Positions 36,896-45,027 of a stretch of 64,000 nt of DNA are shown here, piece by piece; position 1 is the stretch's first letter, and the number at the start of each line of letters is the position of its first letter. The DNA is from Bifidobacterium breve (GTDB lineage Bacteria > Actinomycetota > Acidimicrobiia > Acidimicrobiales > Ilumatobacteraceae). The position numbers were made by a program, and so were the translations under genes. Below the pieces are notes generated by a model, which worked only from the letters and a program-made list of their open reading frames with translations, was not told the origin of the DNA and made no database searches. The stretch lies in assembly GCA_945886445.1 (NCBI GenBank), contig CAMCZG010000002.1, forward strand, positions 23,147-87,146, written 5' to 3'.

Positions 36896-37444
36896 ATGCC
36901 TCGTCGAAGTGAAACACATGACGCAGAGATGATTGGGAGGAAGAGGTACGCTGAACTTGTGCACGGCCCTGTCGATTCCTCGCTCTGGATCGCGGTCACA
37001 AATGAAGATTTGCCTGTAACTGCTGCATACGAATGGAGCATTTTGCCAAGCTGCGGCGCGGTCGTTCTCTTTTCGGGCACAATGCGTAATCATGCTGATG
37101 GGCGTGACGAGGTGAAAAAGTTAACGTACGAAGCCTACGAAGAACAGGCCGTTGTTCGCATGCGCGCCATTGCAGAAGAAGCGCAAAAATCATGGACCGG
37201 CATTGGAAGAATTGCCATGATCCACCGACTCGGTGACCTTGAGCTAGGCGACAGTGCTGTCATTGTGTGCGTTTCATCGGGTCATCGTCCCGAGGCTTTC
37301 GAGGCAGCGCGTTTTTGCATTGATGCTTTGAAGGCTTCTGTTCCTATTTGGAAAAAAGAAGAATGGGCAGGCGGCTCCGACTGGGGAACACGTAGTCAAG
37401 ACATCGGAAAAGTAACTTCGCCTACAACAGAAAGTGCGCGATAA
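36896..37444 (+). CDS. moaE: Molybdopterin synthase catalytic subunit MoaE
   Basis: 182 aa. The MoaE core is clear: GAVVLFSGTMRNHADGRDEVKKLTYEAYEE, IAMIHRLGDLELGDSAVIVCVSS.HR and a late PIWKKEEW with the catalytic lysine region. It transfers sulfur from MoaD thiocarboxylate to make molybdopterin, needed by the Mo hydroxylase at 10624. Two shorter starts are possible: ATG 36929 and GTG 36959, the latter after GGGAGGAAGAGG. One of these is attractive because it would leave room for the divergent promoter. No other moa genes are nearby. Confidence 0.88.
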   Translation: MPRRSETHDAEMIGRKRYAELVHGPVDSSLWIAVTNEDLPVTAAYEWSILPSCGAVVLFSGTMRNHADGRDEVKKLTYEAYEEQAVVRMRAIAEEAQKSWTGIGRIAMIHRLGDLELGDSAVIVCVSSGHRPEAFEAARFCIDALKASVPIWKKEEWAGGSDWGTRSQDIGKVTSPTTESAR

Positions 37445-37448
37445 CGCC

Positions 37449-37667
37449 ATGCAAGCAGCAATGTATATTTTCACTTTTCTGGCAGTGTTGTGTGCTGCTG
37501 CACTGGGCATCATTCTTTTGCGTGAAAATCGTAAGACAGGAATTTACGATGGCATCGATAATTTCCGACGCCATATTGATGCGTTATCACCCGATGCTCG
37601 ACGAAATGTTGTGGCTCGTCAAATCAAAAATGACGATTCTGGACAGAGTCGCTCACCACGCTTGTAA
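37449..37667 (+). CDS. Small single-pass membrane protein of unknown function
   Basis: 72 aa. It has one N-terminal membrane helix (YIFTFLAVLCAAALGIILL) followed by a charged cytoplasmic part RENRKTGIYDGIDNFRRHIDALSPDARRNV. The ATG at 37449 lies 4 bp after the moaE stop; a GTG at 37434 inside moaE is an alternative. It lies 24 bp before mreB on the same strand. I do not recognise the family; the conserved-looking helix and position suggest a small envelope protein. Confidence 0.6.
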   Translation: MQAAMYIFTFLAVLCAAALGIILLRENRKTGIYDGIDNFRRHIDALSPDARRNVVARQIKNDDSGQSRSPRL

Positions 37668-37691
37668 TACGGCGTACACTAGAAACATCTC

Positions 37692-38696
37692 ATGGCACGC
37701 GACCTTGCAATAGACCTTGGCACCGCCAACACCCTTGTATACATGAAGGGCAAGGGCATTGTGCTCAATGAACCATCGGTCATCGCAGTCAACCGTAAAA
37801 CGGGTGAAGTGCTGGCAACTGGCCATGAAGCATGGAACATGATTGGTCGTACACCGGGGTACATCGTGGCTGTTCGCCCATTACGTGGTGGCGCCATTAC
37901 CGACTTCGATATCACCGAGCGGATGATTCGATTGTTACTGCAACGTGTTGGTGTCTCGCGTTTTACCCGACCAAAAGTGGTTATTTGTGTGCCATCGGCA
38001 ATTACGGAAGTAGAACGCCGTGCGGTTACCGACGCCACGCGTCGCGCAGGAGCTTCCGATGCACAGCTCATTGAGCAGCCAATGGCAGCAGCAATTGGCG
38101 CCGAGTTGCCCATTGACGAACCTGTGGGAAACATGATCATCGATATTGGTGGCGGAACCAGCGAAACCGCGGTTATTTCTCTTGGCGGCGTGGTTGCCCT
38201 AGAGGCAATTCGCGTAGGCAGTTTCGACATCGATGCTGCAATTCAAACCTATGTGCGTCGCGAACACGGAATAGCTATTGGTGAACGCACTGCAGAAGAC
38301 ATTAAAATTCAAATTGGCACGGCTACTCCTATGCCCAATGAACGTGGTGCACAAGTACGTGGGCGCGACCTTGTTACAGGTCTGCCAAAAAATATTATGT
38401 TGACCCCAGAAGAAGTGCGTTTCGCCATCGATGAAGTGGTGTCTCAAATTGTGAACTCGGTAACGCGCTGCTTATCTAAAGTGCCGCCAGAAATGGCGCA
38501 AGATTTTCTGCAGCGGGGCATGTACCTAGTAGGTGGTGGTGGGCTGTTGCGCGGTCTTGCACAACGTATTGAAAAAGAAACCGACGTTCCCGTACGAATG
38601 TCACCGATGCCACTGGAAGCAGTGGTGTTGGGTGCGGGTCACTGCGTAGAGAACTATCAAGTGCTGCGCAGTATGTTCATGGGCGCTCGCCGCTAA
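37692..38696 (+). CDS. mreB: Rod-shape-determining protein MreB family
   Basis: 334 aa bacterial actin. Nucleotide-pocket motifs are visible: DLGTANTLVYMKGKG (phosphate 1), IDIGGGTSETAVISL (phosphate 2) and LVGGGGLLRGL (adenosine). EPSVIAVNRKTGEVLATGHEAWNMIGRTP is the usual MreB region. It organises lateral wall synthesis in rods. No mreC, mreD, rodA or pbp2 follow: the next gene is convergent with a 3-bp gap. Confidence 0.92.
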   Translation: MARDLAIDLGTANTLVYMKGKGIVLNEPSVIAVNRKTGEVLATGHEAWNMIGRTPGYIVAVRPLRGGAITDFDITERMIRLLLQRVGVSRFTRPKVVICVPSAITEVERRAVTDATRRAGASDAQLIEQPMAAAIGAELPIDEPVGNMIIDIGGGTSETAVISLGGVVALEAIRVGSFDIDAAIQTYVRREHGIAIGERTAEDIKIQIGTATPMPNERGAQVRGRDLVTGLPKNIMLTPEEVRFAIDEVVSQIVNSVTRCLSKVPPEMAQDFLQRGMYLVGGGGLLRGLAQRIEKETDVPVRMSPMPLEAVVLGAGHCVENYQVLRSMFMGARR

Positions 38697-38699
38697 TAC

Positions 38700-39779
38700 T
38701 TAGCCTTGAACAAGTTGTAGAACTTTGCCATCCAAGGTGAGTACAAAAACTTTTCCCTGAGTAGTGCTTCGTACGGCAGTAATTGATCCAACATCACGCT
38801 GCATGATGGTTTGTTTTTGCGTGGTTTCACCAGACACCCAAATTGCAGTCACTCGTCCGCTGCAGTAGTCACCAAAAATAAACCAGTCTTTCCAAGCAGG
38901 TAGTTGCGGGTCGCGAACTCGCGTACCGCCGGAAATAGAGCAACCTGCATCTCCGTGTTTGTAAGTAAAAACAGGCTTTTGATGAGGTTGTGCGGGTTCG
39001 TCTTCATTGAAGCGGGTGTTGGCTTCCCAGGCGCTCCAACCGAAACTGATGTTTTTGCCGGCGCCTTTTGATGCCCAGGCAACGTTCACTTCTTCCCACA
39101 TATTTTGCCCGACATCTGCAATCCATAAATTATTCGCAGAGTCAAACTCGAAACGCCATGGGTTGCGCAGCCCGCGCGACCACACCTTGAGGTCATTTGC
39201 CTTTTCATTTTTTGCGGTGGGCGAGAGCGAAAGAATCTTTCCTAACGGAGAGCTTGTTTGTAGTGCCACGCGTTGCGGGTCTCCACCAGAGCCACCATCA
39301 CCCGTACCAACGTAAAGGCGACCTTCTGGACCGAAAGCAAGCCCGCCACCGTTGTGGTTGGCATACGGCTGTTTCACCGTGAGCAACAGGGTGCGCGTGG
39401 AAACATTTGCAGTGTTGGCTGCGCTCATTGCATAGCGAACTACTTCTGTATTTCCTTGCTGGTTGGTGTAGTTGACATACAAATATTTGCCATTCGGATG
39501 AAACACAATGCCAAGAAGTCCGCGTTCACCACTTGCCGATGTGTATTTCCTCAGGTCTAAAGCAGTAGTTTTCTTGCCTTTGATAATTCGTTGTACAACC
39601 CCATCTTGCTCTGCAATGTACAAAGCAGAGTCGTTGATGCGTGTAGCAATATCAACCGGCAATTTCGCTTGAGCCACAAGAACAAGTTTGGTGCTGTTTG
39701 CGCTAGCTAAAACTGGCAACACACTCAGTAGGCATGTGGCACTCAGCAGTACACCGACGAGGAGCAGTTTTTTATGCAT
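38700..39779 (-). CDS. Secreted PQQ-type soluble sugar dehydrogenase (GSDH family)
   Basis: 359 aa with a signal peptide (MHKKLLLVGVLLSATCLLSVLPVLASA). It is a six-bladed beta-propeller of the glucose/sorbosone dehydrogenase family: YIAEQDGVVQRI, GERGLLGIVFHPNG, YANHNGGGLAFGPEGRLYVGTGDGG, GLRNPWRFEFD and DVGQNMWEEVN are diagnostic; the NHNGG and RNPWR positions supply catalytic His and Arg. It oxidises aldose sugars outside the membrane if PQQ is available; no pqq genes are seen. Its start overlaps the tesB stop by 8 bp. Confidence 0.88.
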   Translation of the reverse strand: MHKKLLLVGVLLSATCLLSVLPVLASANSTKLVLVAQAKLPVDIATRINDSALYIAEQDGVVQRIIKGKKTTALDLRKYTSASGERGLLGIVFHPNGKYLYVNYTNQQGNTEVVRYAMSAANTANVSTRTLLLTVKQPYANHNGGGLAFGPEGRLYVGTGDGGSGGDPQRVALQTSSPLGKILSLSPTAKNEKANDLKVWSRGLRNPWRFEFDSANNLWIADVGQNMWEEVNVAWASKGAGKNISFGWSAWEANTRFNEDEPAQPHQKPVFTYKHGDAGCSISGGTRVRDPQLPAWKDWFIFGDYCSGRVTAIWVSGETTQKQTIMQRDVGSITAVRSTTQGKVFVLTLDGKVLQLVQG

Positions 39780-40632
39780 CGTGGTTGATGCGTATGAGTC
39801 CTTCTTGAATGACAGTCACAGCGAGTTCGCCACTAGCAGTGTAAATAGAGCCACCAGCAAGGCCTCGTGCATTTGATGTTGAAATGGAGTACTGGTCGTA
39901 GAGCATCCATTCATCGGCGCGGAACGGGCGGTGAAACCACATGGCATGGTCGAGGCTTGCCATTTGTACTCCCTTGGAGTTCCATGAAAGTCCATGAGGC
40001 AACAAGGTGGTGTCGAGCAGTGTGAAGTCGCTCGCGTATGTAGCAATACACGTGTGTAAAACCTGGTCATCGGGAAGTCGTCCGTCTGCACGCATCCAAA
40101 CTCGTTGTCCGAGCGAGGGGTTCCCTTCACGAGCAAATGGGTCAGAGTCGACATAGCGCAGGTCGATAGGGCGCGGACGGTCGTACCACTCGCCGATGAT
40201 GTCTTTATATGGAGCCATGCGCTCTTTGAAGTCGGGGAGTGTCTCTGGGTCTGGTACGCCCGATGGACCCTTAATTTGATGTTCGGCGCCAGGCTCAACG
40301 GTGTGAAACGAAGCCTGCAAGTTGAAAATAACTTTGCCATGCTGAATGGCAACCACGCGGCGGGTGGTGAAACTGCGTCCATCGCGGAGGCGGTCTACCT
40401 CATACAAAATAGGTTTGCCAGGGTCGCCGGGCCGCAAGAAATATGCATGGAGCGAATGAACTTGGCGGTCGGTTTCATCAACAGTGCGAGCGGCAGCAAC
40501 AAGAGCCTGGCCAGCAACTTGCCCACCAAAGACACGTTGGCGGTTTTCATCGGGTGATTTTCCGCGAAAGATATTGACCTCAATGGGTTCAAGATCCAAG
40601 AGATCGACAAGGTCATTGAGTGAAGAATTCAT
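39772..40632 (-). CDS. tesB: Acyl-CoA thioesterase II
   Basis: 286 aa double hot-dog thioesterase. RVFGGQVAGQALVAA and HSLHAYFLRPGDP are the classic TesB motifs, with a second-half LDHAMWFHRPFRADEWMLYDQ and the Asp/Thr/Gln catalytic set in the expected places. It hydrolyses medium- to long-chain acyl-CoA. It starts 89 bp from the divergent GH1 gene and overlaps the downstream sugar dehydrogenase start by 8 bp. Confidence 0.93.
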   Translation of the reverse strand: MNSSLNDLVDLLDLEPIEVNIFRGKSPDENRQRVFGGQVAGQALVAAARTVDETDRQVHSLHAYFLRPGDPGKPILYEVDRLRDGRSFTTRRVVAIQHGKVIFNLQASFHTVEPGAEHQIKGPSGVPDPETLPDFKERMAPYKDIIGEWYDRPRPIDLRYVDSDPFAREGNPSLGQRVWMRADGRLPDDQVLHTCIATYASDFTLLDTTLLPHGLSWNSKGVQMASLDHAMWFHRPFRADEWMLYDQYSISTSNARGLAGGSIYTASGELAVTVIQEGLIRINHDA

Positions 40633-40721
40633 GTTCCTCTATGTTGCCACTTTTTGGGGTAAAAAACTCTGCTCATTTCCGAGAATTCACCTCTCGCGAT
40701 GCTGATCTACAGTAGGTACTT

Positions 40722-41936
40722 ATGGAAAACACTCAAACTTCATTTCCCAAAGGGTTCCTGTGGGGCACTGCCACAGCAGCGCATCAAGTGGAGGGAAACA
40801 ACACCAATAACGATTGGTGGGAGTGGGAACACCGTGCCGATACGCCATGTAAAGAACCGAGTGGCGATTGTTGCGACCAGTATCACTTGTACCCAAATGA
40901 CATCAAGCTCATCGCTGATCTTGGTTTGCAGGCATATCGCTTCAGCATCGAGTGGTCGCGTGTAGAGCCAGCCGAAGGTGAGTTTTCACAGGCTGCTTTG
41001 CAGCATTACAAACGTGTTATTGCCTCGTGTTGGGAAAATGGGATACAGCCCATTGTGACATTGCATCACTTCACAACACCACTGTGGGTTGCTGCTCAAG
41101 GTGGGTGGGAAAACCCTCGCACTGCAGATCTCTTTGCTCGTTACAGCGCAAAAGTTGCACAATTTATGGGCAGTGATGTTGCGCGTTGGTGCACTATCAA
41201 CGAACCAAACATGGTTTCCACCATTGGGTATCTCATTGGGCAATTTCCTCCTGGCAAACGCAGTAGATCATCAAGAGATACCGTCAACGCAGTTTTTTGT
41301 GATGCCCATATCAAGTCGCGCGATGCAGTGAAATCTATTTCGTCGGCTCCCATTGGTCTCACGCTGGCAATGGTGGAATTCCAAGTTGATGAACAATCTG
41401 AAAACCCAGATGAAATTGCAATGGCTCATGCAAAGCGTCAACAAGGTTTTGATGGCCTCGAAACCTGTTTTCTTGAAGCCGCTATTGGTGATGATTTTTT
41501 TGGTGTTCAAACCTATACGCGCGAAAGATTTAACGCGCAGGGTCGAATGAAACCAGACCCTGATGCCCGACTCACCATCATGGGCTATGAGTACTACCCA
41601 CAAGCTTTAGAGGCCACCATTCGTCGTGCCTATGCTGAAACACGAGGTGTGCCCATCATGGTCACTGAAAATGGCATTGCGGTAGTGAATGACCAAGAAC
41701 GTGTTGAATACGTTAATGATGCGCTGCGCTGTGTTTTGCGCTGCATTGCTGATGGCATCCCGGTTGAGGGGTACATGTATTGGAGCTTGCTCGATAATTT
41801 TGAATGGGCCTATGGATATGGGCCGACCTTTGGACTCGTTGGGGTGAATCGGGAAACGCAAGAGCGGCACATCAAACCAAGTGCTCGTTGGCTGGGTAAT
41901 GTTGCCCGAGCAAATGCACTTTTGCCTCTCGCGTAG
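40722..41936 (+). CDS. Glycoside hydrolase family 1 beta-glucosidase
   Basis: 404 aa retaining glycosidase. The N-terminal GFLWGTATAAHQVEG signature, acid/base E161 in TINEPN and nucleophile E316 in VTENGI are all present. The WSLLDNFEWAYGYGP region lines the glycone pocket. No signal peptide, so it acts in the cytoplasm on imported oligosaccharides or glucosides. GH1 enzymes have varied sugar specificity, so beta-glucosidase is the default call. It contrasts with the nucleophile-less copy at 23908. Confidence 0.93.
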   Translation: MENTQTSFPKGFLWGTATAAHQVEGNNTNNDWWEWEHRADTPCKEPSGDCCDQYHLYPNDIKLIADLGLQAYRFSIEWSRVEPAEGEFSQAALQHYKRVIASCWENGIQPIVTLHHFTTPLWVAAQGGWENPRTADLFARYSAKVAQFMGSDVARWCTINEPNMVSTIGYLIGQFPPGKRSRSSRDTVNAVFCDAHIKSRDAVKSISSAPIGLTLAMVEFQVDEQSENPDEIAMAHAKRQQGFDGLETCFLEAAIGDDFFGVQTYTRERFNAQGRMKPDPDARLTIMGYEYYPQALEATIRRAYAETRGVPIMVTENGIAVVNDQERVEYVNDALRCVLRCIADGIPVEGYMYWSLLDNFEWAYGYGPTFGLVGVNRETQERHIKPSARWLGNVARANALLPLA

Positions 41937-41963
41937 TACCAAAAACGGGCTACCATTTCGTCT

Positions 41964-42623
41964 GTGTCATTACTTCCTTTAAACCCAGATCAGCTCTTGT
42001 CCACCACGCGCGCAGTACGTAAGCGTCTCGATTTCTCCAAGCCTGTTCCCGATGAGCTCATCCGTGAGTGTGCAACTGCTGCCATGCAGTCACCTTCGGG
42101 CAGCAACATGATGACCATGGGGTTCATTGTGGTGAAAGATGCCGCCAAGCGAAAAGCAGTGGGCGATGTGTACCAACAGTGCTATTCCATGTACAAATCA
42201 ATGGACGGCGTGTACATCGGTTCCATCGATAAGGGCGAAGCCAGTGCAAATGATCAGCAAAAGCGTTCTGCAGACTCAGCCGACTTCTTAGGTGAGCACA
42301 TGGGCGATGCACCAGCACTCATCATTGGTTGCACACAAGGAGCTCGCCTCGATGGTGCTCCAGCAATGATGTCGGCGTCGATGCTTGGCAACATTTTGCC
42401 CGGCATGTGGTCGTTCATGTTGGCAGCACGTGCGCGTGGGCTTGGTACCGCGTGGACCACTGTGCATCTCATGATGGAACAACAAGTTGCCGACATTTTA
42501 GATATTCCTTTCGACACCGTGCAGCAAGTGTGCTTGTCGCCATTGGCCTACACCAAGGGAACCGATTTCAAAGCAGCTGCACGTCCAGCAGTCGACAGCA
42601 TCTTGCACTGGGACCGTTGGTAA
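41964..42623 (+). CDS. Nitroreductase family flavoprotein
   Basis: 219 aa, GTG start. The FMN-binding N-terminus TTRAVRKRLDF and QSPSGSNMMTMGFIVV match the nitroreductase family; a second flavin segment is GLGTAWTTVHLMMEQQV, ending with LSPLAYTKGTDFKAAARP. It probably reduces nitro or ene groups with NAD(P)H. Physiological substrate unknown. It lies 27 bp after the GH1 gene. Confidence 0.88.
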   Translation: MSLLPLNPDQLLSTTRAVRKRLDFSKPVPDELIRECATAAMQSPSGSNMMTMGFIVVKDAAKRKAVGDVYQQCYSMYKSMDGVYIGSIDKGEASANDQQKRSADSADFLGEHMGDAPALIIGCTQGARLDGAPAMMSASMLGNILPGMWSFMLAARARGLGTAWTTVHLMMEQQVADILDIPFDTVQQVCLSPLAYTKGTDFKAAARPAVDSILHWDRW

Positions 42624-42667
42624 TTCACGCCAATCTGCGTCGTCATGCAGTGGCGGCAAAGGGGTTC

Positions 42668-43252
42668 ATGCCAGAAGAAGAGGGCGATGCGTTATATGAC
42701 GCTGCGGTTTCTCTTGCTTCTGACCTTGCGCATGCGCCCATGCTTGAAGTGGGGTCGTATTGCGGCAGGTCAACAATTTGGTTAGGTGCTGCGGCTCGTG
42801 AAAATAAGAGTGTTCTTTTTGCTGTCGATCATCATCAAGGTAGCGAAGAGAACCAGCCAGGTTGGGAGTCGCACGATGTCGTATTGGTCGATGCACATAC
42901 AGGCAGGCTCAATACTTTGCCAACATTCCAGCGAACCATCACCGATGCTGAACTGAATGATGTTGTTATTGCAGTAGTAGGGCATTCACCTACCGTTGCT
43001 CAAAGTTGGACAACCCCGTTGAGCTTTTTATTTATTGATGGCGGCCACGGTGTTGAACCTGCACGTGCCGACTATGCGTATTGGACGCCGCACGTGATGC
43101 TGGGTGGTTTGTTGGCAATTCACGATGTGTTTCCCAACCCGGCCGACGGCGGTCGCCCGCCGTATGAAGATATTTACTTGCCCGCAGTCGCAAGTGGAAA
43201 ATTTGTTGAAGTCAGCGCAACGGGAAGTTTGCGAGTTTTACAGCGACAATAG
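42668..43252 (+). CDS. Class I SAM-dependent methyltransferase-like protein
   Basis: 194 aa from the ATG at 42668. MLEVGSYCGRSTIWLG is motif I of O-methyltransferases, FAVDHHQGSEE carries the acidic post-I residue, and FLFIDGGHGVEPARADYAYW is the motif around the metal or second acidic site. Starts at GTG 42650 or TTG 42617 are possible because AAAGGGG lies only 3 nt before the ATG. The open frame extends to 42329 but overlaps the nitroreductase. It ends 10 bp from a convergent gene. The substrate is unknown. Confidence 0.72.
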   Translation: MPEEEGDALYDAAVSLASDLAHAPMLEVGSYCGRSTIWLGAAARENKSVLFAVDHHQGSEENQPGWESHDVVLVDAHTGRLNTLPTFQRTITDAELNDVVIAVVGHSPTVAQSWTTPLSFLFIDGGHGVEPARADYAYWTPHVMLGGLLAIHDVFPNPADGGRPPYEDIYLPAVASGKFVEVSATGSLRVLQRQ

Positions 43253-43262
43253 ATTTTGTTTT

Positions 43263-44291
43263 TTAATCGGAAAAACTGTCGTGCATGAAAAGTCGAGCAC
43301 CCGGTGAAGTATTAGCAATTGCATCGGCAGCCAAGATGATTGCGGCACCCGTGTACGCCGTGCATTCATTTTCAGGAAATGAAATGAGTTGTGGGTGCAC
43401 AATTCCCGTGAGGTAAGACCCGTCGGCGGTGCGATGTGGACGAGTCCACTGCAAAAGTTTTTTCGCTGTGTCTAAATCGCCAATGGCGGCATAAGACAAT
43501 GAGCATTCTGCAGTTTCAGCTGCGGTGACCCACGGTTCGTCGCTCACACAGCGCACTCCAAGACCTTCCATCACAAAAGTGTCGTAAAGCATTGCGAGGC
43601 GATCTTTTGCTTGAACAGACTCTTTTGCGCCGGTGAGAATGGGGTAGTACCAGTCCATAGCAAAGCGTTCTTTTGGTTCAAAAGCAATGAGGTTGGAACG
43701 CACGACGTCATCAATGGCATCGGCAGCGCGCAAATAAATATCGGCGTGGTCATCGAGAAGTGCAGCGACCATTGCGCCACACCGCAACGAATGTCGAATA
43801 GAGCACGACCCAGTGAGGAGTGCATAGTCCCACGGGGATTCGTCAACTTCTTTGGCCCAGAAAATTGTTCCGTCGGGACGCCGCATAGACAAGACCCACT
43901 GCAGCGCAGCTTTTGCTGTTGGCCACAATGAATGCAAGGTCTTTTTATCGCCAGTGCAGAGCCAGTGATGCCAGAGTCCTGCAGCCATATATGCGCACAC
44001 ATTGGTATCGAGTTTTGCTTCTTTCACACTTCCATCGGAGTGGTAGTAGTTGTGCCAAGAGCCATCGCTGCGCTGAACATCGGCAAGCCATTCGTATGCA
44101 TGGCGTGCTTCGTGATGCAACCCGAGGGTGTCGAGTGCCATCGCAGTTTCCACGTGATTCCATGGGTCGCAGTGCCCGCCAGTATTCCAAGGAATCATTC
44201 CGCTGGGAAGCTGGAGGGTTGCAATTGATGCCGCAGTTTGTGCGAGTTCATCATGCGAGATGACGCCGGGGATATTGATGGTGTGATTCAT
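43263..44291 (-). CDS. Alpha/alpha-barrel (prenyltransferase/glycosidase-like) protein
   Basis: 342 aa, all-helical with repeated aromatic/histidine helices: LQLPSGMIPWNTGGHCDPWNHVETAMAL, DVQRSDGSWHNYYHSDG, MRRPDGTIFWAKE and AAETAECSLSYAAIGD. This is the (alpha/alpha)6 barrel seen in squalene-cyclase repeats and GH15-like glycosidases; database names such as 'prenyltransferase' are used loosely. The DG-x-W repeats resemble squalene-cyclase 'QW'-type motifs. Function is unassigned. Its start overlaps the methyltransferase stop (ATGA), so it belongs to the GT4-methyltransferase operon. Confidence 0.65.
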   Translation of the reverse strand: MNHTINIPGVISHDELAQTAASIATLQLPSGMIPWNTGGHCDPWNHVETAMALDTLGLHHEARHAYEWLADVQRSDGSWHNYYHSDGSVKEAKLDTNVCAYMAAGLWHHWLCTGDKKTLHSLWPTAKAALQWVLSMRRPDGTIFWAKEVDESPWDYALLTGSCSIRHSLRCGAMVAALLDDHADIYLRAADAIDDVVRSNLIAFEPKERFAMDWYYPILTGAKESVQAKDRLAMLYDTFVMEGLGVRCVSDEPWVTAAETAECSLSYAAIGDLDTAKKLLQWTRPHRTADGSYLTGIVHPQLISFPENECTAYTGAAIILAADAIANTSPGARLFMHDSFSD

Positions 44292-45025
44292 AATGCCCGC
44301 GCATGATCATGTGATTTTTGGGAGTACACCACGTAGCTCTTCCCAAGAATGGGGCTCAGAATTCGTTCTGCATATTTGGTAGATGTAGGACGTTTCATGA
44401 TGTCCCACTCAAGAAATTTCTTGTAAGCCTGCACGGCTCTGTGTTCTTCGTTGCGTGGTCCAACAGCGCAGCGCAGCCACCAATATGGGCTATGCAAAGC
44501 ATGTGCATGGTGTTGACTTTTGATGGTGAGTCCGGCTGTGCGTAGTTTCGCTTTCAATTCAGTTGCACTGTAAATACGAACATGGCCACCCACCGATTTT
44601 GGTGCGTAGTACTCGTCGGAGAGCATCCAGTTAATTTTCTCTGGCCACCAAGTAGGAACGGTGACGCCAAGTATTCCGCCTGGCTTCAGCACGCGGTACA
44701 ACTCGGCAATTGCTGCCGTATCGGCATGAATGTGTTCAAGTACTTCCGACGTAACGATGCGGTCAAATGTGTTGTCGGCAAAAGGAAGCCGAGTTGCATC
44801 ACCGCGCAGGCATGCAATGAATTGATCGGCTGAAATTTCACCAGCTTCTGCCATCGCGGCAAAAGTATTGCGAGTAGCGACCACTTCGTCTGATGCGTAG
44901 TCGAGAGCAACTACTTTTGCACCCAAGCGAGCAGCTTCAAATGCGTGTCGACCAAAACCTGCGCCAGCATCGAGAAAAAGATGACCTGGTTGCAATTGAA
45001 GCTCAGAGAATTTCAGGGTAAGCAT
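44288..45025 (-). CDS. SAM-dependent methyltransferase (type 11)
   Basis: 245 aa. LFLDAGAGFGRHAFEAA is SAM motif I, VVALDYASDEV its acidic partner, RGDATRLPFADNTFDRIV motif II and LKPGGILGVTVP motif III. The rest is a variable substrate lid rich in Trp/His. It follows the GT4 gene by 2 bp and overlaps the alpha/alpha-barrel gene, so it likely methylates a glycan or glycolipid made by this operon. Confidence 0.88.
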   Translation of the reverse strand: MLTLKFSELQLQPGHLFLDAGAGFGRHAFEAARLGAKVVALDYASDEVVATRNTFAAMAEAGEISADQFIACLRGDATRLPFADNTFDRIVTSEVLEHIHADTAAIAELYRVLKPGGILGVTVPTWWPEKINWMLSDEYYAPKSVGGHVRIYSATELKAKLRTAGLTIKSQHHAHALHSPYWWLRCAVGPRNEEHRAVQAYKKFLEWDIMKRPTSTKYAERILSPILGKSYVVYSQKSHDHARAL

Positions 45026-45027
45026 TT

